Part shown: piece by piece, positions 44,410 through 58,782 of the stretch
Numbering within the stretch: position 1 is the first letter of the stretch
Layout of the letters: the number at the start of each line of letters is the position of its first letter
Source of the DNA: Tribonema minus
Lineage: Eukaryota > Sar > Xanthophyceae > Tribonematales > Tribonemataceae
Reading direction: 5' to 3'
Assembly: GCA_017506865.1 (NCBI GenBank)
Contig: JAFCMP010000024.1
Span: forward strand, 806,001 to 870,000
DNA: 64,000 bases
Translations under genes and position numbers: made by a program
The notes under the pieces: model-generated
Database searches by the model: none
Told to the model about the DNA's origin: nothing
What the model saw: the letters and a program-made list of their open reading frames with translations, nothing else

Positions 44410-45511
44410 GATGATGACAGACGCAGCAGGCCGGCCAGGGAAATCGAGGATCAGCTTACATCTGTTCACTCAACCACGTTTTGTGCCTTCATTGAAAGCG
44501 CTATGTGGTCAAAAAGCTACATCGACCGAGCCCGCTGCGAATGAAGGTGTGCGTACTTGTTTTTATGAGTGTCAAAGAGTGTCAGATACCTACAGTGCAT
44601 GGGTGACTAGCTTGGTGTGATAATGTCAATAATCGCCATGTCCGCACACTGTCAGATGCCGCCTTGATTAAGTTCTCACGGACAGGAGAAGTGCCGCAGA
44701 AAGGGACCACGGTTGATTGATGCACATTGGTGGCCTCATACGCGAGTGCCAACTGCAGAGTGTGAGCGCAGCTTCTACTGTCACATACATGCAGGTTAAA
44801 ATGGCATGACTTTACTGCAGGCTGGCCTCAGCCACTACATCCAGACATACCCAGCTTTCTGCAGCGAGCCACAGATCCCTCACCAACAGCGCACAGACTC
44901 ATCGTGTGGATTCGCTGGCCCGTCCTCTACACCACTTTTGGGCGCGCACTTCTCCTATTAGTATGCCTGTGCCTCGTGTTCCTGCATGTGCAATAGGCTC
45001 CTTGCGGACGGCAGCAACACGCAGGCACTAACTGACACTGCTGCCGAGCCCATCTGCCTGCCGCTGCTGCCAACTCACCTCACCCACACAATTTCACATT
45101 TTTGAACATCACCGCCGTGGCCTTGCGGACGGCGCCGATACGATCTTGCAGATGCATATTTGCAGGGCAAGCGCACACTGCGTAAACTAGGGGACGTCGG
45201 CGGCAAATGCTGTCCGATGCCTGCCGCAGGCACAAGGCTTCCTTGACGCCGGGCCTGCGGCCGCTAACGCCGCTGCCAGCCACGCTCACTCACCATATGG
45301 ACACTTTCGTGTCGTTGACTCGAACATGATCACCGACCCAAACCCCCTCCCCCCCCTTGCTCTCCGCCTCGTTGCAGACACAGCGCTAGCGGACGCATGC
45401 GCGGCAAGCATGCTCACTCACCATAGCGACACTCTTGCGACAGTAACACGACCCCCCCTTGCCCTCCCCCTCGCCGCAGACACAGCGCTAGCGGACGCGC
45501 GCGCGGCACGC
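44410..45511. other. Divergent intergenic stretch between the CxxC gene and Hsp70-like gene
   Basis: The last part has a duplicated segment: GCAGACACAGCGCTAGCGGA at 45373 and 45476, about 103 bp apart, each after a C-rich tract, with a related CTTGCGGACGGC pair near 45000 and 45121. These look like acceptor-side relics of a 5' exon junction, so the Hsp70-like mRNA may have an upstream noncoding exon. Confidence 0.5.
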
Positions 45512-48500
45512 ATGGACCCCATGGGCGCGCGCACATCAGCCCCGGCCGCCGCCGCGGGCACCGAGACCGAGCCTGCCGCTGGCGGCGGCGGCGGCGGCGC
45601 CCCCGCGGCAGCAGCGGCGGCGGCGGCGGCGATGGACACCGGCGGCAGCAGCAGCGGCGCCGGCGCCGGCGGCGGCAGCGGCATGGCCTACATCGGCATC
45701 GACCTCGGCACGACGTGCTGCGTGGTGGGCGCGTGGGTCGAGACGGGCGTCGACAAGGGCGAGGTCAGGATACTGGAGGTGAGTGCGGCCGGCCGCGCGC
45801 GCCGCGTGCAAGTGCGACTCCGACTCTGACTCTGTGACTCTGAATCTCGGAAGGAAATGGAAGCGGCAGGATACTAGAGGTGAGTGCGGCCGGCCGAGCG
45901 CGCGTGCCGCGCGAGTGCGACTCTGACTCTTGACTCGGAGTCTCGGAAAGAGATGGAGGCGACTGCAGCGGGGCGCAGATCGTCATGATGCGAGGTCCGG
46001 GCGATGGTCAGGATACTGGAGGTGAGTGCGGTCAGCTATCCACTGTCGTCGGCACTGGGCGATGCTGTGGTTGTTACTGGCTTTCAGCGTGCTTTGGGGC
46101 AGTGCTCAGCCACGGAGCTCATCGCTGCCGTGAGCTCCCTGCTATTGCCGAGCTGTAGCGCGCCGCGTGTGAGTGCGACTCCGAATCTCTGACTCTGAGT
46201 ATTGGAAGGGAACGGAGGCGGCGCCATGGGGGGGGGGGGAAGATGATGCGAGGTCCGGGGCGGTGCGCGGGTGCGATCTGAGTGCGAGTCCGAGTCGGAG
46301 TCAATGGGATTGTATATATATATAGGCTCCGGAGCAGGCATCAGTGAACCCTGGCGGGACGGACCAGGCAGTAATTGTGGCACGTAATGATCACTTTGAC
46401 GCAGAGAGCCCTGCCTGGAGAAGCCTTGCTGCGAGCAGTGAGCGGGCCTTGCAGAGAGCCTGAGCCTGCGTTTGAGGGTGAGCTTGCTGACTGCCATACT
46501 GGAATGATGAAAGGGGCATGTGCCAAGAGCCACCGCAGCGCGCGCGCGCAATGCGGCCCCTCCATCTGGGGGCACATGAGCCATCCGCATACATTTACAC
46601 ATCTCGCTGCCTGATCAGTACATATATCATGTGGTAGCAACTCAACTCCTCCTGCCCCCCCCCCCCCCCCCCTCCGCCCCCCCCACACCCTCCCGGGCCT
46701 CCCCGTGCGCAGAACGAGGAGGGCTACCTGACGACGCCGTCGTGCGTCGTCTTCTCCGACGACGACATCCTGGTCGGCGACAATGCGCGCGCGCAGGCCG
46801 CCGCGTTCCCCGCGTCTACTGTCGTCGGGGCGAAGCGCCTGCTCGGGCGAGGGTTCGCGGATCCCGACGTGCAGGCGCTGCTGCATGCGCACCAGTGGCC
46901 GATCGCTGTCGTCGAGGGGCCTCTGGGGCAGGTAGTACGTAGGTATGGGTTTTGGGGGGTAGGGGGGGAGGGGTCCGGACCGCTGTTGTGCGCAGGCACG
47001 TAGGTATGTTTGTTTGCTTCGGGGGCGGCGCTGCGCGGACGCCGACGCGCAGGCGCTGCTGCACGCGCACCAGTGGCCGTTCGCGGTCGTCGAGGGGCCG
47101 CTGGGTCAGGTACGTAGGTATATATACTTTTTGGGACGTGGGTATGTTTGGTTTTTCTTGGGGCGGCGCTGCGCGGACCTTGGCGTGCAGGCGCTGCTGC
47201 ACGCGCACCAGTGGCCGTTCGCAGTCGTCGAGGGGTCGCTGGGTCAGGTACGTAGGTATGAAATATTTGGGGGGGGGGGGGGGGGGGAGGGCGGGGGGGG
47301 GGGGTCGCCACCGCTGATGTGCGCGCTGCTTGTTTCTGTGCGACATCTGTGTCAGATGGCCCATTCTGATCTTTCTGGGTGCGCTGCTGCACGCGCACCA
47401 GTGGCCATAACAGGTCGTGGGCCGCTGGGGCAGGGACGTAGGTATGATTGATGTTTTGTTGTTGTGGTTTTGGGGGGGCAAGGGGGACCGATATGTCGTG
47501 CGCGCTGCTGATTCCGTGCGACATCTGCGCCAAAACGGCCCTTTCAGGTCATGTTCTTCTTATATGGAGCGGGGTGGGGGCGTTCAGCACAGCTGCCGTG
47601 CGCGCTGCTTGCTTCTGTGCGCCCAATCCCTGTGCCCGATGGCCATTTCAGGGAGGCAAGCGGCCACTGGGGGAGGCACGCAGGGTTTACGAGGGGGGTA
47701 TGTGGACTGCTGCCGCAAGCGCTGCTTGTTTCCGCACGCCCAATGCATGCGTCGCGAAGTCGGCCTGCTGCTGTGTCGGCGCACTCACCCCTGGGCCTCC
47801 CCCCACGCCCCCCCCTACCTTCCCTGTGTTCTACCCATCCGCCCGGATGCCACAGTGACAGATGGCGCGGCACGGCGTGAAATGGTGCGTCTCCGTCGGA
47901 TTGATGCACACGCTTTCTCCACACCACGCTTTGATGCCGTTTCCCCATTTTAAGACTGATTTCCTACAGCTTTGCGGTCGCAAAAGGCGTGCACATCCGC
48001 GGTCTGCGATTGCAAAATTGTAACCCCCCCCTCCCCCCCCCCCCCCTGCAGGCCATGGTGACGCATTCACCTTTCGCTACTTTGAACTTTACCCCCCCCT
48101 CCCCCCTCCACACACACCTGCAGGCCATGATAAGGGTGGAGGTGCGTGGCCAGCCCAAGGACTACTCCCCCGAGGAAATCTCTGGAATGATCCTGGGGCG
48201 GCTGAAGAGACTGGCGGAGGAGGCCCTCGGCACCAGCATCGGCGGCGCCGTCATCACCGTGCCGGCACACTTCACCAGCGCTCAGCGCGAGGGGACGAAG
48301 GTGCTACTTCAACAAAAAAGTACTTTGAAGTATGAAATACAAGCATGTACGCTTTCGCTTTGGCTGCGCATGTGCATTTGAGATAATCATGATATGTGTG
48401 AGGCTGTTCTTGTATATACATTTGTTTGTGCAGACCTCATCAGCGCTCAGCGCGAGGGGACAAAGGTACTATGATTGACAAGCATGAACGCTTTGTATGT

Positions 48501-51500
48501 GTACGTGTAGTTGACGTTTTGGTACACACGAGGTTGTTCTTGAAGATACATGTATGCGCACTTCACCAGCGCTCAGCGCGAGGGGACGGAGGTGCTTTAA
48601 AGTGCTTGTATGCATGTAATGTAGTGCATGTGTTTGTTCATCTGTGTACTGTGTGTGTGTGCGCTGTTCAGCGCTCAGGGCAGATGTGGTTCAGGGCGCA
48701 TCTATACATGTATGCGCGAGGGGACAACGGCGCTCAGTAAAGCAGATACCTCCACGTATGTGCGTTATGCATGTAATTGCTAGTTGTACGTATGCATTCA
48801 TGCACACTTCAGTGCTCTGCGCAAGGCAACGAAGGGGCTCCAGAGGGCATGTACTTCGAAGTATGTACGTATGCATGCATGTGTATGCAGGGATGCAGGC
48901 ACACTTCAGCAACGCTCAGCACGAGGACCTGCGTGGGGGCGTGGCTGCCGTATGCCGGTGCAAGAACGAATGCTGTAAAGCGCGCAGCGATCAGGCAGAA
49001 CCCACTAGCACCACGACTGAAGCGCTGGCTATCGCGCAGCCTCCATGCCGCGAGAGGGCTGGTGTGCGCGCCTGTTTACTGCCTGAAGGCACTCTGACAG
49101 TACCAACAAATGGTGCACCGATGATCACAGTTGTTGCATTGCCAATCGCAGTTGAGCGCTGTGCTTGTAGAGGGCGACACAGGTGCATGATCACGCACCT
49201 GGACGGTGAGGATCACAGGTGCACTGAGCAGCGCCCGCAGCAATCACGCCTTGAGCACAGTGTCTATCGAGTGTCAGAGTTGCAGTGTCGCCCGCTGCTA
49301 TCACGCCTGGGCACTGAGTTCGCGGTCGTGCTGGCGCCGCCGCTGCCGCCGCGCAGACCGCGGCCGCGATGGCAGGGCTCAACCTGCTGCGCTTGATGGA
49401 CGAGCCCACCGCCGCGTGCATCGCTTATGGCGTCCTGACTGGCGTCAACAGGTGCGGCGCTCTGTCATACTTCTCCTTGAAGTGGTGCATGCGTACGTTC
49501 CCCACGCTGGGCCGTTGCGAAACAGTTCAGTCAGCGGAGGTGGTAGTGACTGAAGTGAACTTTGCTGGTGTGCCCTCTGTGTACATGGGATTGCTGTGGC
49601 CTGCGCTATTGGTTGTTGGCCCCATGGCTGCTCTGCGGCGTTCTGTTACCGCGCACGCGTGCTTGCGTCAGAGTGCCTAGACGCATGTTTCAGCGGCTGC
49701 TTTGTATTTATGCGCAGCATGTTGATGAGGTCTCTGCCAACAACACCTCAGGTTTAGGGGGTTGACATGAGGGTTAAGGCTAGGATTTGGGCTAGGTTTA
49801 GGGGTAGGGCAGCGCGTCAGTGACGGCTCAGTCAACAGCCGTACCTCTTGTTTCCTCTCCCTCGCGGTCTCCGCATTATCGTCCGTTCCACACATTGCCC
49901 ACTCTCATCGGTTGTTGTCCACGCGAGCAACTCAACTGGCTTGTGCAGTATCAAGCGCAATCAAAGCGTCATGGCGTCGCGGCACCATCCTCGGGTCGCC
50001 CGCATTACCAGTAGAGCACTTTCATTTCCCCTTTGCCCCCCCCGCCCCCCTTCCTTCCCCCTCAGAATGAAGCTCAGCACAGAGCGCAACATCCTGGTGG
50101 TCGACATCGGCGGCGGCACCACCGGCATCACCATCGCGTCGGTGGGCGGCGGCTTCAATGGTACAGATAGTAATGCCGCACTCACCACGTACGTTGTCAA
50201 CTGTCTCGGGCAATGGTGTACTGTTGCTACGTACAGCGCTGTGGCAGTGTGAGCTGCCTGCGCGGTGCTCACAAGGACCAGTCGATACGGTCAATATGCA
50301 TGTGCAACCGCACGCCTCATCGCGCCTGCTGCGCACACGCGCAGAGGACTCACGATGTGCGCGTTGCCGGGGGTGCGGCCGTGCTGGGTGGCGAAGACTC
50401 CGACACATGCCTCCTTGTATGTGTGCGTACCATTAGCACACGCCTTTGTGAGAAGGACCAGATGACACAGCTCATGTGTGTGTGACCTCGCAGCTCATCC
50501 CCTTCACGCGGGCCTGGCCTTGTGCGCGCAGAGTACGACGTGCTGTCCACCGCGGGCGACACCATGCTAGTCGGCGAGGACCTTGACGCGCGCCTCCTCT
50601 TCTTTCGGCATACCATTTCGGAAGCACCACTCTATGCTTTGATGACAAGGACAAGTTGACGCACTTTCTGCTGGCGCAATCTCACAGTTCTTCCTCCGCC
50701 CCTCGCGCACGCTGTGTGCGCGCACGCAGAGTACGACGTGCTGTCCACTGCGGGCGACACCATGCTGGGCGGCGAGGACTTTGACGCGCGCCTCCTGCTC
50801 CACTGCGTCGCCGCGTTCGAGAGGCAGACGGCCTACGGCGTCGACGTCAGGTGCGCGAGTCGGAGTCTGATTCCGAGTTCGGTTCTACAGCAACATCCCC
50901 GATGCCCCCCCCCCCCCCCCCCCCACCCCTTCCCTGCATGTGCAGTGTTGGTCGATTGATATTGCAGGTACTAGCGGCATGAGCGATGATGTCGTGGTCC
51001 ATGATGATATACGCCTCCAGTTGCAATGGTACATGTGCGACGGCTCTGACGTCACTCACCCCTGCGGATCAGAGTCACATGTCCTCGCTTCAATCGCTTT
51101 CCTGTGCCAGCCGACTGCAGCTTCACGCGTCCTGCGTGCTTCGCCTCAACTCCTAACCCTAACTCTAACCCCAAACCCTCAGCTGCGCGCACCGCGGCCA
51201 GCTCCATGGCGCACACTCTCCTCCCTGCACGTGCATGCTGCATAACCACCTGTCACTCGTGTCTTCACTGCCATCACGCCTATCACTCCCGAAGCGCTTG
51301 TCGAGCTCATCCATATGCGACGTTCTTGCTGCACTCCACGTCCAACCCGCGGCATGATCTCCAGTCCATCGTACACTTGCCGCCATCGTGCCGGTCACTC
51401 CCGAAGCGCTCCTTGGCCTTTGCTACTTCAAATATCTGATATATTCAACGTCGGCGCTGCGACCTCAGGTCCAACCCGCGCGCGCTGCGGCGGCTGCGCT

Positions 51501-54500
51501 CCGCGTGCGAGCGCGCGAAGATCGCGCTGTCGGGCGGCGACGTGGCAGCGGTCGCCGTGGAGGGGCTCGTCGCGGGCGTGGACTTCAACATCGCCATCGC
51601 GCGCGAGCAGTTCGAGGACATGTGAGCGCGCTCGTTTTTCGTTGAACGGTTCGGATTACGTCTTTTGTTCGTTGTTGTCCAAGCACGTGAGCGCGTGCTT
51701 TTTGTAGTAGACTATTTGGGTTCCTTCTATTGTTCGTTGTTGTCCAATCACAATCAATACTGCACCTGCCCTTCGCTTCTTGGCCGATTATTGCTTTAAG
51801 ATGTATTTGCTTTCAGGTGTACTTGCAAGTTCAATCGAAGCACTGATGTCTTCCGCTCTTCCATGCGCCGCACGTTGGACCCTCGATGTCAGCCTTATCG
51901 TGACCCTCACCGCAATCGGTTGGTGACTGAGCCCTCACCCTAACCCTACTTGAGGGCATCGGCTCCCTCCTCTTCCACCAGCACTGCGCTCTCGTGCATG
52001 CGCGCATCCAAGGAGCACAGCGAATGGCCTCTGTTGGGACGGGACCTGCATGCGCCTGCTAGTAGGGTTAGGGTTAGCCCCCTGAACTTCAGTCGGTCGC
52101 GGCGGCTTGCGCAATAAGCGAGGGCATATCTGCCTCTACCCCCACAGATCGGCGTGCGCGTGAGCTTGTGTTTCAATCACGGCGCTGTGCATCAATCTCA
52201 TTGGGTCTGTGTGTAGTCGACCTCGACCGGGACACCGGCGGCGTGTTCTGCGTAGGGCGACTCACGAGCAGCAACAGCACCGGACAATTGACATGAGATA
52301 CAAAGGCAGAAACCTTGGTTCCGCAGCTTTCAGAGATTTACGCAGGCCTGCATGAGCAGACGCAGCACTTGGCATCAAAAAATCACAGCGCGGCATTCAT
52401 GTATCACGCCCACAGGTAGGCACAGTGACCACTCCGCACAAGACACAGGTGCAGCCGCATTCTTGAAAATGCGCACAAGGCATCCATGTAACCGCGGCCC
52501 TAACCCCTGACACGCACCCTAATCGTACCCCCAATTGCTAGGCTGTGTGGCTGTCCGCAGGTTAGGCTACCCCTAACACTCACCCTAAGTGCGCGCCCGA
52601 CCGCAGGTGCATGGACCTACTTGTACTTCAAATGAAGTGTTTGTACTGGAAGCAGCTCCAATCACTAGTGCGACCTTCGATGTCACACCGACCCTGCCCA
52701 CGCCTGATGTCAATCTCACCCCTGGTTCTTACCTCAACTTCAACCCCCGCCGTGCTGTAGGTGCATGGACCTCTTCAAGCGCTGCATCGACCTCGTGATG
52801 CAGGCCATGGCGGACGCCAAGATGCAGCCGCAGCAGGTAGGGTCACCTAACCCTGCTTAAAGTGCACCCCAAACCCTTGTGCCAAAAGTGATGGTAGGGG
52901 CCCTCGCGCTCGAAGAAATGCCTCGGTGCCGCGCATAGCAAGTGCCACTGCATAGCTTCCACAGCAATCTCCCCCCCCCCTCCCCCCGCCCCGCTTGCCC
53001 TTACCCCCGCCCCCCTTGCCCTCACTCAACTCCTACCGATTCAGCAGCAGCGCGCCGTGAGCAGCAAGTGCCACTGCGCCGCTTGTACAATGCCCCCCGC
53101 CCACACACACTCTTCTCTTTTCAGTTGCTCTCTACCAGTAACAGTCACTGTGGCTCTGCTTACAGCCACTTAACAATATCATTCAAACATGAAACCACTA
53201 TCGTGACTTGGACCTGGATGGGAATTAGGCACTCGTCAACAGGTGCCACTATGCAGGCTTTGTTGTGAGCAGCCTTGTAACGTGTGGATGATAGTTCAAG
53301 CTTGCAGTGCTGATGTTGCAGTTATCCCCTTCTCCCTCAGGCTGCGACAGGGATCGTCTTGGTGCACTCAGGTTTTCGCAATACAGTCTTTGACTCCAGC
53401 TTCACCTGTGCTCCTCTTTTACCTCTCACTGGACCCCCTCGCTCCATCAGGTTCACAACATGGCTTTGCGTTTGGGGTCGTCCATGCTTACCACTACCCG
53501 TGTTGGTCGGTAAAACTTTGAGAGTCTGGGAGCCGTTACGCCCCCCCCGCAGGGCCATGAGGTTGTCCTTATGGGGGGGTTGCCCAGACTGACCGCCACT
53601 CGAGTCATACTCACTCGCTCTTCAAGTCTCCAACCCCCATGGAATCCCCCGCCCCCCCCCGGTCCACGAGATGGTGCTGATTGGGGGGTCATCCATGCTG
53701 ACCACCCAGTTCTTCAGGTTGTTATCTCAATCTAATGAGTGTGCGAGTCTCTGACCCCCTTGCCCCCCCCCCCCACAGGTCCACGAGGTGGTGCTGATGG
53801 GGGGGTCGTCGCGGGTGCCGCGCCTGCGCGAGATGGTGGCGGCGCTGTTTGTGCCCGCCGGCGCGACCATCAGCACCGCCGTTAACCCCGACGAGGGCGA
53901 GGCCATGGGCGCTACAGGCACGTTGAAGTTGAAGTTGGTGCGCTCGCCGTTCAGCGGCGGAAGCATCGCGATTGCGGACCATGTGTGCTGTCACGTCAGG
54001 CGCGCTGTGCTAAGTAGGTTAGGCGCGGATGTACTGCTGACTTCCGCAATGACCCCGCACTCGTCGCACATTCCACCACAGTTCAATGCCAGTTGCGGGA
54101 ACGCCCGAAGCGGCCTCCGCTGCTGCTAAATCCAGCCTACGCGATTCTGGCCCTATGCTAGCCTGGTTGAGCTTGTTTACGCGACTCCCATGTATATGTG
54201 AACATCTAACACAATAAACGCTCCGTGTGACGTTGCTGCTTCTAGAGCCAGCCTACATTTGTGCATGTGCTGGTGCTAACCCTAGTTACGCGCGATGTGC
54301 TATCCCCGGTGTATGCGGCCATGCTGGGGGGCATGATGTCCCCCGACCACTAAGCATACCCCTGTGCTAACCCTACTTACGTGCGATCTGCAAACCTCAG
54401 TCTACGCAGCCATGCTGGGGGGCAAGATGTCCCCCGACCTGGAGGACCTCCTCCTGCTCAACGTCACTCCCTTCTCGCTGGGCCTGGAGACGGCGGGGGG

Positions 54501-57500
54501 GCTCACGCACGTCATGCTCAACCGCAACACCAAGGTAGGTAGGCGTGCTCGTTATCAAGGTATGTAGGTATCTCAACGTCACCCCCTTCTCGCTGGAGAT
54601 GGCGGGGGGCTCAGCGCTCAGCAATAACAGGGTCTGTGCGTATGCTCAACGTCATGCATTTCTCGCTGGGGGATGGAGACGGCGGGGGGGGGGGGCTCAC
54701 GCACGTCATGCTCAACCGCAACCCCAAGGTAGATGGGCAAAATAGGCTATAGCAGGGTACAAATATGTATGCTCAAATCGACCTTGACCATGGACCCGCG
54801 TCTCGCTGCGCCTGCAGACGGCAGTGGCGCTCACACACGTAAATTTTGACGTCCGTGCCAGCACTCGCTGCTTGTCTGGCGCCCAAGCATAAGAAAACCC
54901 TGCATGCCCATTTGCTTCTTTGCACGAGAGGTGCGCTCTGAGCCTGCGCAGCATTGCCACCTGTAAACCGCCGTACCAAGCCGTACATACCGCATGCGTT
55001 GGATGCATTAGCGATCGCTTCCTACAGTGCGGCCACACATGACGACATTACGTGCGCATTGGCGTTGGCACGCCTCACCTGCTTGCCAGCTGCGCCCATC
55101 ACCATCGGCGCTCATTGGCCACTGCGCTTTCCGATGCATGCAGTCGCATCACCAGCGCGCGGGTACGCTCCCTGATGAACGCGATTGCATCAGTAGCGTG
55201 CGACTAGACGATGATGTCGCAGACCGCACTGCTCAGGTTGTTCTGCCGCTCCTGCCGTGCGTTTCTGACCAGGTTGTTCCGTCGCTCCTGCCGTGTGTTT
55301 CTGACGCGTCGCGCTGCCGCTGAGGTGTCGCGTTGCCATGCATACCTACCTACCTTCCCCATGCAGGTACCCGCGCGCCGCGTGCAGCTGTTCACCACGT
55401 GCTGCAAGGACCAAACCAGCGCCCTGCTGCAGGTGCGTTGTGTGCACAATGAACTTGAAGTTTGCACTTCAACGCTCTTTTGGCGGTGTCTTGTTTACAA
55501 TTGTACATATACGTGTATACGTGTTAAAGCTGATGTTCCCATTTACCGAATTGAAATGGATCAGGCACTCCAGACGTTAGATATGCTGCGCAGCAACCGA
55601 TTGCGTGTCCGAGCTCACAGCGCCTGCTGCTGGAAGCAGAGTACCGTGACCCACTGTACTCAGACGCCTATATTGATGAACGTGAATAGCAGCTGCAATC
55701 ACACTCGTTCGTGTGCGCCGCTGCGGGGTCCTAGGCTGGACGAGCCTTCTTCTGCGCTGTCCTGACGAAGCCGCACAAAGCCTTATCCTGCCATGCTGTT
55801 TTATCCTGACGAAGCCTTGTTTGCCATGCGCGCTGTTGACTGGACCGAAGCCTTCTGCAACAAAACGTCAACCTGACGAAGCCTCCTTTTTTGCCTACCG
55901 CGGCTTAGTAAGTGGACGAAGCCTGATTTGCCACAGTTAGTCTGACGAAGCTTTACCTGTCATGCGTTATGAACAACGATGCCTTATCGGCTATGAGGCG
56001 CGCGGTGATAGACCGACTTTACTTTTCAGCCGATGCAGCCAGTACTGCAAGTCGACGGTGGTCGGCAAAATTGCGCAAACGAGGGAGGGGCAAGGTTTCA
56101 GATAGGTTGAGCAAAGCGTGACTGACTGATCGTCGGTCCTGGACGAAGCCAGCCAGCACTGCAAGCGCAGTTGCCGAAGTGGCAGAGCGTCGGTTATCGG
56201 GTCGTAAATGGCCTTCCTCAGCTTTCCTCAGCTTTTGACCGACAGAAAGCCGAAAATCCCTAGTGTCGCTCTGGCCACAGGCGATGGCGCGAGCTCGCCA
56301 GTCGCGCATCTTAGTTTGCCCCTCATATAGGCTTAGTCTGAAGAGGGCGCCGCCTATCGCTGCCTAGTTCGTCCCATCAGGGGTAGTTGAGAAAGTCATA
56401 CATTCTCGTAAATCTGCCCCAGCGGCTAAGACCTAGGCTTTTCAAGCCTAGGAATATATGATACTTCGAAGTATCAGCAATTGTGTGCAATTCATGTATC
56501 AGACGTACAATCACTGACTTGATCGGGTCATCTGTAGTGCCGCACATGAAGCGCAAGGCACGCACGCGGCGCCAGGTGACGCGTCAAGGCGAGGCGACAA
56601 AAGTCGCGTACGCATGAGGCGGGCGTCGCCCCCTCATGTCATGCCTGTGCGCGCCATGACAGCGCGTGTCCACGCGTGCATGCACTTTACGGGCCTCTCA
56701 ACCGCAACTCCACTTTTTTAGAGTGCACCCTCGGCGCGGCTCGTCGTGCGAATGCGTAGGTGCTCTAGGGGGGGAGCGGGGCCTGCTCCCTAGGGGACGC
56801 GCGTGGCTGCAGCGCTCAGCAAATACATGCGTACGTATGTAGGTATGCGGGCCCGCACTTCGCATCGCCTCACAGCGCGACGCCACGCACTCAGAGCGCA
56901 GAGAGCGCGCGCGCCGCCGCCATGGCAGTTGCAGCATCGGTTTGTTCAACAGTTCGTGTTCGAACTCCTTTACGAAAGCACGCATGTATCTGCACGCTTC
57001 GCATGCCTCACAGTGCAACGGCGCACTCAGAGCGCACAGCGCGCACGCAGCTGCAAATGTGCAGGTGGTCGAGCGACGCGCGCCTGCTGGGGCGCGCGCG
57101 GCTGCAGCGCTCAGCAACTACGGGTGTACGCAAGTATAGTGGGTATGCACGCTCGCACTTCGCATGCGTCTCAGCGCAACAGCACACACTCAGAGCGCAC
57201 AGCGCGCGCCCCACTGCCGTGGTTATGCAGGTGGTCGAGGGCGAGGCGCGCCGCGTGTGCGACGCGCGCCTGCTCGGGCGCGTGCGGCTGCCGCTGCCGC
57301 CCGCGCCGGCGCGCGCCGCGCGCGTTGAGGTCGTCTTCGACGTCAACACGGACCGCGAACTGCGCATGCGCGCGCTGGACGTCACGCAGTGGGCCAAGCA
57401 GGCATGTCCACGGAAGGCTTGAACTCGGAGTTGAACACACGTATAGAACTATTGTTAGTTCGCTTTGTTTCGATGTCGACGCGGACCGCGAGCTGCGCGT

Positions 57501-58750
57501 GCGCGCGCCCGACGTCATGCAGCGGGCCAAGCAGGCACGTCCATGGGGCACTCTCAGAAGGCTTGAACTTGGAGTGAAAACATGGTAGGGCTGCTGTTGC
57601 TTGATGTTGAAGTTCAAATGACAAGAAAGGCGGCGAGGTGCGCTTGCGCGCACCAGAGATGTAACATAGGCGGCCAAGCAGGCACGTCGCAGGCACGTCG
57701 CAGGTTTCTCAACTTCACAAGTCAGTTTTTGGGCTGAATCGATTTGACACCATGAATGCGTTTGAAAACAATAATACAGGATCAATTGTCAGTGTTCTTG
57801 GCATCGACGCCACACTTTGTGTACGCCTGAACTGAAAGCAGCGCACTGCAGCGAAGCAGTGGGCGACATATTCGCTTGCGTTGACACAGAGTGCTGATCG
57901 TGCTGCATGTTGTGCGATGGGCAAAACAGCGAAGCAGTGGGCGACATATTCGCTTGCGTTGACACAGAGTGCTGATCGTGCTGCATGTTGTGCGATGGGC
58001 ACAGCAGAAACAGTATGCTCGCTCCTGAAAGGCCCAACACTATTTCCGACCGATGCATTTGTTCATTCACGTTCAGGATGGTAGGCGCTGGACCGCTTTA
58101 GAACATCCGGCCGAGACCTTCAAAACAGGTCCCAGCACTGCTGTTGCAGTTATGCAAGCGCCTCATGTCGTCACCAATTTCACGGAATGTTGGTGCCGCC
58201 CCTACCATGATCTTACATAGGGGGCTACAGCACCAGGGGGCAACTTTCTCATAGCATGGCAATCGTCAGCCCGAGATGCAGCAACAGTCGACAGCAGCCC
58301 TTGGCACTTTCAATTAGCACAGATGGTATGCGTGACGATCAGAATCAATGCCGCGCGTTTCACAATGCTGTGTTCATCTGCGCAATCGAACAGGCAGAGC
58401 AGGAGGGGCTCCAGCCAATGGAGGAGGAAGAAGAAGCAGCGGCGGCAGCGGCCGGGGGGGCAGGCCCTCCCACAAGCCGGGGCCCCAGCGAATCTGAGAT
58501 GCAGCACGAGGGGGAGCCCCCGGGGGTCTACCCCCCTGCTGAGGCCGAGGCGGAAACGGGCAGGAGGGCCCCCATGGAGGGGGGTTTCAACGCCGCGGGG
58601 AAGGGGGGGGGGGAGGAGGGCCCAGTGGAGAAGGGGGGGGCGGAGGTGGATCTGATGGTTAGCAGGGGGGGGACGGCATCGCTGCTGGGGCTGAGGGGTG
58701 ATGACATTGAGCCCCTCTCCGGGCAGGTCGCGGCGCCCCTGATTTAGGAA

Positions 58751-58782
<32 letters not shown>

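Noticed and set aside
46311..46325. TATATATATA as a TATA box
   Set aside because: It lies inside the first intron of the Hsp70-like gene and is simple repeat sequence.
46816..47533. 221-269-codon ORFs on -
   Set aside because: Antisense of Hsp70-like exon 2 and its ladder; the repeats give them artificial length.
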